Assembly: GCA_900759715.1 (NCBI GenBank)
Contig: CAAEXF010000016.1
Span: forward strand, 1-64,000
Origin: Clostridium_AM sp900759715
GTDB lineage: Bacteria; Bacillota; Clostridia; Clostridiales; Clostridiaceae
DNA length: 64,000 nt
Reading direction: 5' to 3'
Position 1 is the stretch's first letter. Every line of letters starts with the position of its first letter. Made by a program: the position numbers and the translations under genes. Below the pieces are notes generated by a model. The model saw only the letters and a program-made list of their open reading frames with translations. It had not been told where the DNA came from and did no database searches. This document shows positions 43,575-53,629 of the stretch, piece by piece.

Positions 43575-43784
43575 TTATTCTGATTTTAAGTTGAACTTCT
43601 TCATGAACTTATCTACTCTACCACCAACGTCAATTATCTTCTGTTTTCCTGTGTAGAATGGATGGCACTTAGAGCATATTTCCACTTTAAGTTCTTTTTC
43701 TGTAGAACCTGTTGTAAAAGTGTTTCCACATGCACACTTAACTACCGCATCATGATGGTATTCTGGATGTATGCCTTGTTTCAT
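43575..43784 (-). CDS. rpmE: 50S ribosomal protein L31
   Basis: The 69-residue L31 of the zinc-binding (C+) type has CACG and CSKCHPFYTGKQK cysteine pairs and the ending GRVDKFMKKF. Start ATG 43784 (MKQGIHPEY) after AGAGGTG; the upstream GTG overlaps that site. In many Firmicutes rpmE lies beside rho, as here, although convergent in this case. Confidence 0.96.
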   Translation of the reverse strand: MKQGIHPEYHHDAVVKCACGNTFTTGSTEKELKVEICSKCHPFYTGKQKIIDVGGRVDKFMKKFNLKSE

Positions 43785-43963
43785 GTTTTTCACCTCTTTC
43801 GAATTTAAGGATATACCTCAATTTTAACTACTGTATTATAACATAGCAGGTAAGTTAAAGTCAATAAATAAGGTAAATAAAAACAGGTCTTTAATATATG
43901 CATAAGGTTTGATAAAATGTATTTGTTTAATTGATTTATAATTCAAGTAGTGAGGTAGGAAAG

Positions 43964-44587
43964 ATGAGTAAGTTATATTTCAGATATGGAGCTATGAACT
44001 GTGGGAAGTCAACAAACCTATTGCAGGTTGCATACAACTATGAAGAAAGAGGGATGAAAGTTATTATTATAAAACCTAAAACAGATACAAAAGGTGGAAA
44101 TAAAGTGCTTTCAAGATTAGGGGTAACAAGGGAAGTTGATATTCTTATAGATCAAAGTCAAAATATTTATGAGGAAACAAAGAGTTGGATAGAGAAAAAT
44201 GGACAAATAGATTGCATACTAACAGATGAATCTCAATTTTTTAAAGAGGAACAAATAGATCAACTATTTAAAATAGCTGTAATAATGGACATACCGACAA
44301 TTTGCTATGGGCTTCGAACCGATTTTCAAATGAATGGATTTGAGGGGAGTCAAAGACTACTATTGTTGGCACATAGTTTAGAAGAATTGAAGACTATTTG
44401 TAAGTGTGGTAAAAAGGCATTGTTAAATGGAAGAAAAGTAAATGGAGATTTTATCTTTGAAGGAAAGCAGATTGCTATAGATAAAGAAGATGATATTGAA
44501 TATGAATCACTATGCCCAAAGTGTTACTTTGAGTTTAGGGAAACATATAAAATAAGAAAAAATAGGGGAAAAAATGAGGTGGAGTAA
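43964..44587 (+). CDS. tdk: Thymidine kinase
   Basis: The 207-residue enzyme phosphorylates thymidine in nucleotide salvage. The P-loop FRYGAMNCGKSTNLL is at the N-terminus, CILTDESQFF is the Walker B-like lasso start, and C-terminal cysteine pairs (CKCGKK, CPKCYFEF) bind zinc. Start ATG 43964; the longer frame upstream has no ribosome site. Its stop overlaps the next start by one base, so it is coupled to the DUF1385 gene. Confidence 0.94.
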   Translation: MSKLYFRYGAMNCGKSTNLLQVAYNYEERGMKVIIIKPKTDTKGGNKVLSRLGVTREVDILIDQSQNIYEETKSWIEKNGQIDCILTDESQFFKEEQIDQLFKIAVIMDIPTICYGLRTDFQMNGFEGSQRLLLLAHSLEELKTICKCGKKALLNGRKVNGDFIFEGKQIAIDKEDDIEYESLCPKCYFEFRETYKIRKNRGKNEVE

Positions 44588-45531
44588 TGGGAAGAAATAC
44601 TTCAGTTGGAGGTCAAGCTGTAATTGAAGGTGTAATGATGAGAGGGTCTAGCGGAGTTGCTACTGCTGTTAGAAAGGCTGATGGTGAGATTGTTGTAGAT
44701 AGGAAAGAAAGTATACCTTATTCTAAAAGAAACAAATTTTTGGGGCTTCCTATTATTAGAGGTTTTGTTTCTTTGATAGAATCATTAGTTATTGGGATAA
44801 AAACGTTAAATTATTCGGCATCATTTTTTGAAGATGAGGATGGTGAGCCTTCAAAATTTGATAAATGGTTTGAAAAGGTATTTAAAGATAAAAGTGAGGA
44901 TGTATTAATGGCAATTGCCATTATCATATCTTTAGGAATAGCAACAATGTTGTTTTTTATATTTCCTACATTTGCTGCAAATGTATTTAAGAGAATAGGA
45001 ATTCACAACACTATAGGGTTAAATATAGTAGAGGGAATCATTAGAGTAGGGATATTTTTGCTATATATTTTACTTATAGGAAAGATGGAGGATATAAATA
45101 GAGTTTTCCAGTATCATGGAGCAGAGCATAAAACTATATTCTGTTATGAAAATGAAGTAGAACTTACTGCAGAAAATGCACAGAAGTTTGAGAGGTTTCA
45201 TCCTCGATGTGGTACAAATTTTTTATTTTTGGTTATGATAGTAAGTATAATATTATTTTCTTTAACTGGCTGGAGTTCTTTATGGCAGAGAATATTATAT
45301 AGAATATTACTTTTACCTATAGTATCTGGATTGACATATGAACTTATAAAATGGATGGGAAAAAGTAATAGTGCTGTATCGAAGATTACTGCTTATCCTG
45401 GATTAATGCTTCAGAAGCTTACCACAAGAGAGCCGGATTATGATCAAATTCAAGTTGCAATAACAGCGCTTAAATATGCAGAAGGTATTGAAGAAAAGGA
45501 ATCACAGGATACTAGTAATACCCTATATTAG
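44587..45531 (+). CDS. DUF1385 membrane protein (YqhQ family)
   Basis: The 314-residue protein opens SVGGQAVIEGVMMRGS, the family hallmark, and has the conserved FQYHGAEHKTIFCYEN and FHPRCGTNFLFLV motifs, whose His/Cys residues suggest metal binding. About four membrane helices. Overlaps tdk by one base and precedes prmC by 15 bp, an order seen in many clostridia. Function not established. Confidence 0.88.
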   Translation: MGRNTSVGGQAVIEGVMMRGSSGVATAVRKADGEIVVDRKESIPYSKRNKFLGLPIIRGFVSLIESLVIGIKTLNYSASFFEDEDGEPSKFDKWFEKVFKDKSEDVLMAIAIIISLGIATMLFFIFPTFAANVFKRIGIHNTIGLNIVEGIIRVGIFLLYILLIGKMEDINRVFQYHGAEHKTIFCYENEVELTAENAQKFERFHPRCGTNFLFLVMIVSIILFSLTGWSSLWQRILYRILLLPIVSGLTYELIKWMGKSNSAVSKITAYPGLMLQKLTTREPDYDQIQVAITALKYAEGIEEKESQDTSNTLY

Positions 45532-45546
45532 AATGGAGCAGTTTTA

Positions 45547-46422
45547 ATGAAAAATTATAAATCAAAAATTGGAGAGCTTTTAAAAGAAGGATATCAAATT
45601 TTAAAAGAAGAAGGAATTGAGAGCTACGCTTTAGACTGTGATCTTTTATTAGGAAAGATAGTGAAAAAAGATAGACTTTTTTTACTACTCAACAGAGATT
45701 ACGAATTAAATGATAAAGAAATAGAAGAGTTTTATAGATTATTGACACTTAGAAAAAATAAAATGCCTATAAAGTATATGCTTGGTGAATGTGAATTCAT
45801 GGGACTACCTTTTTATATAAGAGAAGGCGTATTGATTCCAAGACCAGATACAGAGATTCTAGTAGAATGTGCAATGGAGGAAATTAAAAAAAATAAGTTT
45901 AAGGATATTTGTGATGTGTGTTGTGGAAGTGGAATAATAGGTATTACAATTGCAAAACTATTAAAGGACGTAAGTGTTAAATCTTCTGATATTTCACATA
46001 CCGCCTATGAGGTGACTAGGGAAAATATTAAAAGACTGGATGTAGGTGAAAGAGTTCAAGTTGTAGAAAGTGATTTGCTAAGCAAGTTTATAGAAAATAA
46101 GGACAGATTTGATGTGATAGTGTCAAATCCTCCATACATTAGAAAGAATGTTATAGGAACATTAATGGAAGATGTTAAAAATTTTGAACCTTATGAAGCG
46201 TTATGCGGAGGTGAAGATGGACTGGATTTTTACCGAGAAATAACCTCTCAAAGTTTGAAATTGTTAAACAATGGAGGAATGTTATTATTTGAAATAGGAT
46301 ATGATCAAAAGGACTCTGTAAGTAATCTATTAAAGGAAAACGGATTTGTTGAAGTAGAGTGTTTAAAGGACTTAGCTGGAAAAGACAGGGTTATAAAAGG
46401 AAAAATCGAAATTTGTTGCTAG
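45547..46422 (+). CDS. prmC: Release factor glutamine methyltransferase
   Basis: The 291-residue SAM-dependent enzyme methylates the glutamine of the GGQ motif in release factors. An N-terminal helical domain is followed by RPDTEILVECA, the SAM loop DVCCGSGIIGITIAK, and the catalytic NPPYI near residue 193. Followed after about 60 bp by prfA, its substrate. This pairing is standard. Confidence 0.95.
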   Translation: MKNYKSKIGELLKEGYQILKEEGIESYALDCDLLLGKIVKKDRLFLLLNRDYELNDKEIEEFYRLLTLRKNKMPIKYMLGECEFMGLPFYIREGVLIPRPDTEILVECAMEEIKKNKFKDICDVCCGSGIIGITIAKLLKDVSVKSSDISHTAYEVTRENIKRLDVGERVQVVESDLLSKFIENKDRFDVIVSNPPYIRKNVIGTLMEDVKNFEPYEALCGGEDGLDFYREITSQSLKLLNNGGMLLFEIGYDQKDSVSNLLKENGFVEVECLKDLAGKDRVIKGKIEICC

Positions 46423-46484
46423 TTTTAAAAGAATTGTGATATAATTATTTATTGTGAAAATATTTATACGGAGTGAGAAAAAGT

Positions 46485-47561
46485 ATGTTAGAAAGACTTA
46501 ACTTTATAGAAAATAAATACGAAGAACTATCTATAAAAATAAGTGATCCGACAGTTATGGCGGATCAAAAAGAATGGCGAAAATTATGTAAAGAGCATGC
46601 AGATTTAGAGACAGTTGTAATGAAATATAGAGAATATAAAAAAGCTGAAGAGGATTTAGAATCTGCTAAGGAAATGCTGCAAGAGGAATCAGACAAAGAA
46701 CTAAGAGAGATGGCCCAGGAAGAAATAAGGGAACTTACAGGAGTTATAGAAGAAAAACATCAAGAGTTAAAAATACTACTTCTACCTAAAGACCCTAATG
46801 ATGACAAAGATGTATTTGTTGAAATAAGAGCAGGTGCTGGTGGAGAAGAAGCAGCTTTATTTGCAGCGAACTTAACAAGAATGTACACAAGATATGCTGA
46901 ACGTAAAGGCTGGAAGATTGAAACTATAAGCATTAATGCAACTGATATAGGTGGATTTAAAGAAATTGTATTCATGCTAAAGGGAACTGGAGCTTATAGC
47001 AGATTGAAATATGAAAGCGGAGCTCACAGAGTTCAAAGAGTTCCAGACACTGAATCAAGTGGAAGAATCCACACATCCACTGCTACTGTTGCAGTATTAC
47101 CAGAAGTTGACGACGTTGAGATTGAAATTAATGCAAATGATATAAGAATAGACGTGTTTAGAGCATCAGGACATGGAGGACAGTGTGTTAACACTACAGA
47201 CTCTGCAGTAAGAATAACTCACTTGTCAAGTGGAATAGTAGTATCTTGTCAAGATGAAAAATCACAGCTTAAAAACAAGGAAAAAGCTATGAAAGTTCTT
47301 AAATCCAGACTATTTGAAAAAGCGGAAGCAGAAAGATCGGCGAGTATAGCTGAAGATAGAAAGAGTCAGGTAGGAACAGGAGACAGAAGTGAAAGAATAA
47401 GGACATATAACTATCCTCAGGGAAGAGTTACAGATCATAGAATAGGATTAACTCTATACAAATTAGATGCATATCTTGATGGAGATATAGACGACGTTCT
47501 AGATGCTTTAATAACTGCTGAACAGGCGGAAAAAATGAAAGCTATTGGAAGTAACGACTAA
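46485..47561 (+). CDS. prfA: Peptide chain release factor 1
   Basis: The 358-residue factor reads UAA and UAG stops. The codon-recognition tripeptide is of PxT type (Pro187-Asp-Thr in RVQRVPDTESS), and the catalytic GGQ is at about residue 230 (ASGHGGQCVNTTDSAVR). Start ATG 46485 behind GGAG; the in-frame GTG at 46473 lies in the ribosome site. Directly downstream of prmC. Confidence 0.96.
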   Translation: MLERLNFIENKYEELSIKISDPTVMADQKEWRKLCKEHADLETVVMKYREYKKAEEDLESAKEMLQEESDKELREMAQEEIRELTGVIEEKHQELKILLLPKDPNDDKDVFVEIRAGAGGEEAALFAANLTRMYTRYAERKGWKIETISINATDIGGFKEIVFMLKGTGAYSRLKYESGAHRVQRVPDTESSGRIHTSTATVAVLPEVDDVEIEINANDIRIDVFRASGHGGQCVNTTDSAVRITHLSSGIVVSCQDEKSQLKNKEKAMKVLKSRLFEKAEAERSASIAEDRKSQVGTGDRSERIRTYNYPQGRVTDHRIGLTLYKLDAYLDGDIDDVLDALITAEQAEKMKAIGSND

Positions 47562-47590
47562 TTATTTAATTCAAGAAAAGAGGGTAAGGA

Positions 47591-48208
47591 ATGAATATAG
47601 ATAAAGCCATTAGAAAGCAAAAAAAATCTTATAAAAGATTTCTGCTATCTATGTGCTTTATTTTTTTTGTTTTACCTATCGCTTTGTTTTTATCTAAAAA
47701 ACTAAGTTTATTTTACATATCATATTTAGTAATTATAGAAGTGCTTATATTTATAGCTGTAATTATAAGGATTGACAAGGAGACATTGAGATTTACTTGT
47801 TTTGGGAGTAAATTAAAAATATCACTTGGAATAAGAAAGAAAACTATAAATATAAATTGTGAAAAAGTTTCATTGGTTCATACTGAAGAAATTTTATCTG
47901 ATGAGGATGATAGAAGTGAATTCAGGATAATTCTTCTAGCAACATCAAAGTTTAGAAGTGAAAGAATGATCCCCGTGAACTTAAATTTCTTAAAAAATCA
48001 TTCATATGTAGCTCATCAATATAATAGGTTAAAAATTATACACCCAGAGGAACAATATTACTATACTATAATAAAAAGGGGTAAGCTTAATAAGTATCCT
48101 TTGCTGGATGTTATATACAAAAACTGTGTCTATTCACACTTTACAGAAGAATGTATTGAAAAAATAAAATTTTATCGTCAAAATTCTCAATATTACAGGA
48201 ATAAATAA
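47591..48208 (+). CDS. Uncharacterised membrane protein with cytoplasmic domain
   Basis: The 205-residue protein has a basic N-terminus (AIRKQKKSYKRF), two close membrane helices (about residues 18-62) and a soluble C-terminal part rich in Lys, Tyr and Asn. The pattern recalls small PH-like membrane proteins, but no motif confirms it. Start ATG after AGAGGGTAAGG, 29 bp after prfA, so it may share that transcript. Function unknown. Confidence 0.6.
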   Translation: MNIDKAIRKQKKSYKRFLLSMCFIFFVLPIALFLSKKLSLFYISYLVIIEVLIFIAVIIRIDKETLRFTCFGSKLKISLGIRKKTININCEKVSLVHTEEILSDEDDRSEFRIILLATSKFRSERMIPVNLNFLKNHSYVAHQYNRLKIIHPEEQYYYTIIKRGKLNKYPLLDVIYKNCVYSHFTEECIEKIKFYRQNSQYYRNK

Positions 48209-48298
48209 TTCTAAAAATCCATTCCTAAAGTTTTGGAATATATGCATTACAATATAAATACATATGATATAGAAGTAATTTAAAATAAAGGTGATGTT

Positions 48299-49021
48299 TT
48301 GAGTGAAAATATGATTCTTATTGTATTAATTGGTAGTGTAGTATCTTTAATAGGTACAATGACTGGAGCCTTACTAGGAGTTATAGTAAAAAGGCCTTCA
48401 AATAAGCTGCTGGGAGGAATAATTGGTTTTGCAGGAGGACTGATGCTAGCAGTAGTAGTGTTTGATTTGATTCCGGAGGCTCTTACAAAATGGAATTTCG
48501 CTGGTACTCTAGTTTTTTGTATCTTGGGGATTATAATTATAGCCATAATAGATAACAAAATAAATATAAATAGCATGGACAAGCATGCAAAAGTTGCTTT
48601 TATGGCAGCGCTAGGACTTATGATTCATAATTTTCCAGAGGGAATAATAATGGGGTGTGGCTTTGCTGCTGGAGGTACTTTAGGAATAAAAATGAGTATA
48701 ATAATAGCAATTCACGATATTCCTGAAGGGATAGCAGTATCAGCGCCACTCATAGCTTCTAGAGTTAGAATATCTAAGATATTATTCTATACTTTTATAA
48801 CAGCTTTTCCTACTGCCATTGGCACATGGATTGGAGCTTACATAGCAAATATATCGGTAAATGTTCTTGGTGCATGTCTGTCTTTTGCATCTGGAATAAT
48901 GTTATATGTAGTCTGTGGGGAAATGATACCTGAGTCATCAAAACTTTGGGATGGAGTAACAAGTACTATTGGGGTTCTAAGCGGAATTATGATGGGACTT
49001 TTTATGGTAAGAATGTTATAG
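48299..49021 (+). CDS. ZIP family metal transporter
   Basis: The 240-residue protein has about eight helices. The metal-binding helices are clear: HNFPEGIIMGCGF (helix 4) and HDIPEGIAVSAPL (helix 5). These mark ZIP proteins, which import zinc, iron or manganese. The TTG start at 48299 follows AAAGGTG by 5 bases. Monocistronic between weak terminators. Metal specificity unknown. Confidence 0.93.
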   Translation: MSENMILIVLIGSVVSLIGTMTGALLGVIVKRPSNKLLGGIIGFAGGLMLAVVVFDLIPEALTKWNFAGTLVFCILGIIIIAIIDNKININSMDKHAKVAFMAALGLMIHNFPEGIIMGCGFAAGGTLGIKMSIIIAIHDIPEGIAVSAPLIASRVRISKILFYTFITAFPTAIGTWIGAYIANISVNVLGACLSFASGIMLYVVCGEMIPESSKLWDGVTSTIGVLSGIMMGLFMVRML

Positions 49022-49031
49022 TGTTAATTTT

Positions 49032-49070
49032 AGACTGTGGAGAATTTTATTTGATCTACAGTCTTTTTAT
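49032..49070 (+). terminator. Terminator after the ZIP gene
   Basis: AGACTGTGGA pairs with TCTACAGTCT (one G-T), then TTTTATATTTTT. The rest of the gap 49022-49346 is AT-rich with scattered TAGTATATT-like words and holds no gene. Confidence 0.8.
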
Positions 49071-49346
49071 ATTTTTAGCCTTAGTAGATAAACTTGAAAT
49101 GTTGTTTATATTAAACTATAATTAACAATTAAAATATAGTATTTATTTATACAAATATAGTATATTATATGTAACAATTGTATAATTAACATGTTGTGTA
49201 TTTGATTAATTTAGTATATTGTATATTAGAAAATAATTTGTTGATTTAAAAGTACTAGTAAAATGTGTTTTATAGGTTAAAATAAATTATTAGAATAAAG
49301 CGTTGCTATAAGCATTGTAACATTAAAATATAGGAGGAATAATGCA

Positions 49347-50588
49347 ATGGGACAATTTGTAATAGAGGAAGCTAAAAGATGCCTTCAATGTAAAAAACCT
49401 ATGTGTAAAGAAGGATGTCCAGTCAACACCTCGGTTAATGAAGTTATAAAGTTATTTTTAGAAGGAAATATTAATGAAGCAGGAGAAATGCTTTTTAACA
49501 ATAATCCACTTTCTGTAGTGTGCTCGCTTGTATGTCCTCATGAGAAGCAATGCGAAGGCCATTGTGTAATGGGAAAGAAGAATAGTCCTGTTAAAATAAG
49601 TTCGATAGAAAATTATATATCAGATTATTATTTAAATTCTATAACTCCAGAGGTAGTAAAAGATACTAATAAAAAAGTAGCTATAATAGGATCTGGACCA
49701 GCTGGAATTACTATAGCAATTATCCTAGCTTCTAAGGGCTATGATATAACCATATTTGAAGCTCATGATAAAATAGGTGGAGTTTTACGATATGGTATTC
49801 CAGAGTTTAGATTACCTAAGGATATTTTGGAAAAGTTAAAAGATAAATTAATAAGCATGGGAATAAAAATAAGACCTAATACTTTAATTGGGTCAGTTAT
49901 AACAATTGATGATCTCTTTAGAGATGGCTACAAAGCTATATTTATAGGTACAGGAGTATGGAAGTCTGGTGCCCTTGGAATAAAAGGCGAGAGCTTAGGG
50001 CATGTTCATTATGCAATAGATTACTTAAAAAATCCTAATGTATATGACTTAGGGAAGAAGGTATGCATAATAGGAGCTGGCAATGTTGCAATGGACGTTG
50101 CAAGAACTGCATTAAGAAACGGATCAAGAGAAGTTTATGTAATGTGCAGAAGGGGGCCAGAAAATATTCAAGCCGAGAGGGCTGAAGTTGAATATGCAAA
50201 AATTGATGGAGTTAAATTTGAATTTTATAAATCCCCTGTAGAGATAGTTGATGAAGGCATTAAATATGTGAATAATAAAGTAGTAGAAGATGAAGAAGGT
50301 AAAGAAAAGGTAGTGTCAATGGAGGGAACAGAAGAGATATTCAAAGCTGATTCTGTTATCATAGCTGTAGGTCAAGGACCTAGAGCAAATATAGTATCAA
50401 GTACAAAGGGAATAGAGCTAAAGGATAAAGGCTTAGTTGCCACTGATGAATTTGGAAGAACCACAAGAGACGGTGTGTTTGCATCTGGAGATGTAGTAAC
50501 AGGAGCTAAGACAGTAGTTAAGGCTGTAGAATTATCAAAAATGGTGGCACAAGCAATTGATGAGTATGTTACTGAAAAATGTAAGTAA
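49347..50588 (+). CDS. GltD-like NAD(P)-dependent oxidoreductase
   Basis: The 413-residue iron-sulfur flavoprotein resembles the small subunit of glutamate synthase. The N-terminal cysteine clusters CLQCKKPMCKEGCP and CSLVCPHEKQCEGHC bind 4Fe-4S centres. The FAD site is IIGSGPAGITIAIIL near residue 115, and the NAD(P) site CIIGAGNVAMDVAR near 235. No large subunit is adjacent; many clostridia carry such a lone protein, which may pass electrons from NADPH to another partner. Strong GGAGG site. Confidence 0.85.
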   Translation: MGQFVIEEAKRCLQCKKPMCKEGCPVNTSVNEVIKLFLEGNINEAGEMLFNNNPLSVVCSLVCPHEKQCEGHCVMGKKNSPVKISSIENYISDYYLNSITPEVVKDTNKKVAIIGSGPAGITIAIILASKGYDITIFEAHDKIGGVLRYGIPEFRLPKDILEKLKDKLISMGIKIRPNTLIGSVITIDDLFRDGYKAIFIGTGVWKSGALGIKGESLGHVHYAIDYLKNPNVYDLGKKVCIIGAGNVAMDVARTALRNGSREVYVMCRRGPENIQAERAEVEYAKIDGVKFEFYKSPVEIVDEGIKYVNNKVVEDEEGKEKVVSMEGTEEIFKADSVIIAVGQGPRANIVSSTKGIELKDKGLVATDEFGRTTRDGVFASGDVVTGAKTVVKAVELSKMVAQAIDEYVTEKCK

Positions 50589-50649
50589 TAAGGTCTGAAA
50601 AATTACTTGATATAATTTAGTAATAAATAAAAAGGTGGTATAAAATAAA

Positions 50650-51702
50650 ATGGATACAAAAATAATTATGCTTGATGAGAATAACTTTGACCAAAACATC
50701 ATGCAAGAGGCTGGGGAGGTCTTAAGACAGGGGGGACTAGTAGTGTTTCCAACAGAAACTGTCTATGGACTTGGCGCTAATGCATTAGATCCAGAGGCAG
50801 TGAAAAAAATATTTGAAGCTAAAGGGAGGCCACAGGACAACCCTCTAATAGTTCATATTGCGGATATTGAAGAGATAAAGCCTTTAGTTTCGGAAATTCC
50901 AGAAATGGCTAAAAGATTTATGGAAAGATTTTGGCCAGGTCCTATGACAATAATATTGCCTAAATCTTCAATTATACCAGACGAGACAAGTGCAGCGCTA
51001 CCATGCGTAGGAATTAGAATGCCTTCTAATAATGTTGCTAGAGAACTTATAAGAGCAGCGGGAGTTCCAATTGCTGCGCCTTCTGCTAATATTTCAGGAA
51101 AACCTAGTCCTACAGATGTACAAAGGTGCATAGAAGACTTAAGCGGAAAGGTAGATTATATTATTGGCGGTAATATGTGTGATATTGGACTTGAGTCTAC
51201 GGTTATTGATTGCACTACTGAACCTACCTGTGTTTTAAGACCAGGGGGAATAACTTTAGAGATGTTAAGAGAAGTGGATGCAGATACATATATAGATCCA
51301 GCAATAATGAAAAAACCAGAAAAAGATTTTAAGCCTAAAGCGCCAGGAATGAAATATAGGCATTATGCTCCAAAGGCTCCTGTAAAAATAGTTCAAGGAG
51401 ATTTGAAAAAAACTATTGAAAAAATCAACGAAATAGTGCAAAATTATATAGATGAAAATAAAATTGTTGGAATAATGGCTACAGACGAAACAGCAAATTA
51501 TTATAAGAAGGGTATAGTAATATCTCTAGGAAGTAGAGAGAATATGATAAGTGTATCTCAGAGTTTATTTGAAACACTTAGAATGTTTGATGATAAAGAA
51601 GTTGATATAATTATTGCTGAAGCCTTTGAAGAAAAGGGTGTAGGTGTAGCTGTTATGAATAGACTTAAAAAATCTGCTGGATTTGATATTATTAAAGTGT
51701 AA
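50650..51702 (+). CDS. Threonylcarbamoyl-AMP synthase (Sua5 type)
   Basis: The 350-residue enzyme makes threonylcarbamoyl-AMP for the t6A37 tRNA modification. The YrdC domain has GLVVFPTETVYGLGANAL, KGRPQDNPLIVHI and APSANISGKPSPT. The C-terminal Sua5 domain (from about 235, APGMKYRHYAPKAPV) marks the long form. 24 bp before the phosphatase gene, the same order as ywlC-ywlE in Bacillus. Confidence 0.95.
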   Translation: MDTKIIMLDENNFDQNIMQEAGEVLRQGGLVVFPTETVYGLGANALDPEAVKKIFEAKGRPQDNPLIVHIADIEEIKPLVSEIPEMAKRFMERFWPGPMTIILPKSSIIPDETSAALPCVGIRMPSNNVARELIRAAGVPIAAPSANISGKPSPTDVQRCIEDLSGKVDYIIGGNMCDIGLESTVIDCTTEPTCVLRPGGITLEMLREVDADTYIDPAIMKKPEKDFKPKAPGMKYRHYAPKAPVKIVQGDLKKTIEKINEIVQNYIDENKIVGIMATDETANYYKKGIVISLGSRENMISVSQSLFETLRMFDDKEVDIIIAEAFEEKGVGVAVMNRLKKSAGFDIIKV

Positions 51703-51725
51703 TTCTATGTTTTAGGAGGTTAGTT

Positions 51726-52184
51726 ATGAAAAATATACTATTTGTTTGTACAGGAAACACTTGTAGAAGTTGTATGGCAGAAGCTATTTTTAATAATAAG
51801 TGTGATATAGATAATCTCAAAGCTATTTCTGCTGGTATAGCTGTATTAAACAATAGTAAAACCTCAAAAAACTCTGCAATTGTTACTAAGGAAAGTATTA
51901 GTATAGATTTAAGTAATAGAAATGCAGTTCAGCTTACTGAGAGCACGTTAGAAAATTCAGAACTTATTTTGACTATGACAACATATATAAGAGATTTTTT
52001 AGGCGATAAGTTTCCGGGATTTGAACACAAAATATATACATTAAATGAGTATATCTCTATGGAGAAGGATATAGTCGACCCATTTGGTGGTGACATAGAA
52101 ACCTATAGACATACATATAGACAATTAGAAAGCAGTATTGTATTGCTATTAAACAAATTAAAAGAAGATATAGGCATTGTATAA
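51726..52184 (+). CDS. Low-molecular-weight phosphatase, likely protein arginine phosphatase
   Basis: The 152-residue protein has the P-loop FVCTGNTCRSCMAEAIF: Cys8 nucleophile, Arg14, and a threonine at position 12, the residue linked to phospho-arginine preference in YwlE. The general acid is in DPFGGDIETY. YwlE removes phosphate from arginines placed by McsB. Overlapping motifs are shared with phosphotyrosine phosphatases, so specificity is inferred. Follows sua5 as in Bacillus. Confidence 0.88.
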   Translation: MKNILFVCTGNTCRSCMAEAIFNNKCDIDNLKAISAGIAVLNNSKTSKNSAIVTKESISIDLSNRNAVQLTESTLENSELILTMTTYIRDFLGDKFPGFEHKIYTLNEYISMEKDIVDPFGGDIETYRHTYRQLESSIVLLLNKLKEDIGIV

Positions 52185-52278
52185 TGCTATTATCTTTTTT
52201 TTTGTAATCTGATAGTTTATAATTTATTAAAATAAATTATTTAATTATAGTAACACTATATCTTGGAGGTGTTTTAAC

Positions 52279-52728
52279 ATGAAGATTGCGTTAGGAAGCG
52301 ATCATGCGGGATTACCGCTAAAGAATGAAATAATAAAACATTTAGAGGCAAAAGGAGTAGAAATTAAGGATTTTGGTGCATATACTGAAGAGTCCTGTGA
52401 CTATCCTGAGTTTGCATTAAAAGTTGCTGAAGAAGTAGCAGGGAAAAAATATGAACTTGGAATATTAGTTTGTGGTACTGGTATAGGAATAAGTATAGCT
52501 GCTAACAAAGTTCCAGGAGTGAGAGCTGCATTATGTGGTGATACTTTCAGCGCTCATGCTTGCAGAGAGCATAATGATGCTAATATACTTGCATTAGGTC
52601 AGAGAGTTGTTGGATCAGGACTTGCTCTTGACATAGTAGATACATTCATAAAAACTGAATTTGAAGGTGGTAGACACCAAAGAAGAATAGATGGAATTTC
52701 TGAAATTGAAAAAAAGTATAGTAAATAG
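52279..52728 (+). CDS. rpiB: Ribose-5-phosphate isomerase B
   Basis: The 149-residue enzyme interconverts ribose-5-phosphate and ribulose-5-phosphate. It opens KIALGSDHAGLPLKNEI, has the phosphate loop and catalytic cysteine in LVCGTGIGISIAANK, and the HNDANILALGQRV helix. Strong GGAGGTG site. Part of the rpiB-upp string, which links pentose phosphate and nucleotide salvage. Confidence 0.95.
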   Translation: MKIALGSDHAGLPLKNEIIKHLEAKGVEIKDFGAYTEESCDYPEFALKVAEEVAGKKYELGILVCGTGIGISIAANKVPGVRAALCGDTFSAHACREHNDANILALGQRVVGSGLALDIVDTFIKTEFEGGRHQRRIDGISEIEKKYSK

Positions 52729-52821
52729 TATATAATAGTTTTTTTAAATTAAGTATAAAGCAGAAATTTAGAGTAAAATTTATTCTTAATTTCTGTGTAT
52801 TATATAGGAGGAATAAAATAA

Positions 52822-53451
52822 ATGAGTAAAGTAACACAAATAGCACATCCATTAATATTACATAAGTTATCTCTAATAAGAGATAAAAACACAGGTTCAA
52901 AGGATTTTAGAGAGCTTGTTGAAGAAGTAGCTATGCTTATGGCATATGAAGTAACTCGTGATTTACAGCTTGAAGTAGTAGAAATAGAAACGCCAATATG
53001 TAAGGCAAAATGTAAAATGCTTGCAGGAAAGAAAGTGGCTATAGTTCCAATACTTAGAGCAGGTCTTGGTATGGTTGGTGGTATGACAAAACTTATACCA
53101 GCAGCAAAAGTTGGACATATAGGACTGTATAGAGATGAAGAAACATTAAAGCCAGTAGAATATTTCTGTAAGCTTCCACAAGATATAGGAGAGAGAGATG
53201 TAATCGTTACGGATCCTATGCTTGCAACAGGTGGCTCAGCAGTAGATGCTATTACTCTTTTAAAACAAAAAGGTGCCAAAAATATAAAATTAATGTGTCT
53301 TATAGCTGCACCAGAAGGAATAAAAGCTGTTATGGATGCTCACCCAGATATAGATATATATATTGCATCTATAGATGAAAAATTAAATGAAAAGGGATAT
53401 ATTGTACCTGGTCTTGGAGATGCGGGAGACAGATTATACGGAACTAAGTAA
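52822..53451 (+). CDS. upp: Uracil phosphoribosyltransferase
   Basis: The 209-residue salvage enzyme makes UMP from uracil and PRPP. Motifs: VPILRAGLGMV, the PRPP loop VTDPMLATGGSA, and the uracil-binding GLGDAGDRLYGTK at the C-terminus. GGAGG site upstream; a large hairpin follows. Confidence 0.96.
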   Translation: MSKVTQIAHPLILHKLSLIRDKNTGSKDFRELVEEVAMLMAYEVTRDLQLEVVEIETPICKAKCKMLAGKKVAIVPILRAGLGMVGGMTKLIPAAKVGHIGLYRDEETLKPVEYFCKLPQDIGERDVIVTDPMLATGGSAVDAITLLKQKGAKNIKLMCLIAAPEGIKAVMDAHPDIDIYIASIDEKLNEKGYIVPGLGDAGDRLYGTK

Positions 53452-53504
53452 TCTATATAATAAAAAGCAGTGAAATAATTCACTGCTTTTTATTATATAG
53501 ATTA
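53450..53504. terminator. Long terminator after upp
   Basis: AAAAAGCAGTGAA pairs with TTCACTGCTTTTT, and the stem extends through AATCTATATAAT / ATTATATAGATT. Efficient on both strands. Confidence 0.9.
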
Positions 53505-53629
53505 CCAAGTCAAAAAGTTAACTGGATAATATTAAATTTTCATATATAATCTTAATGAATACTTTCAATTACATCATTTTTATTATAGAATAAAATGAGG
53601 ATTAATAACAGCAACTGTTGGAGGAAGTT

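Noticed and set aside
52646..53279. Minus-strand ORFs over rpiB and upp (84 and 159 codons)
   Set aside because: Antisense to well-conserved genes; low-complexity Ser/Leu/Phe-rich composition typical of shadow frames.
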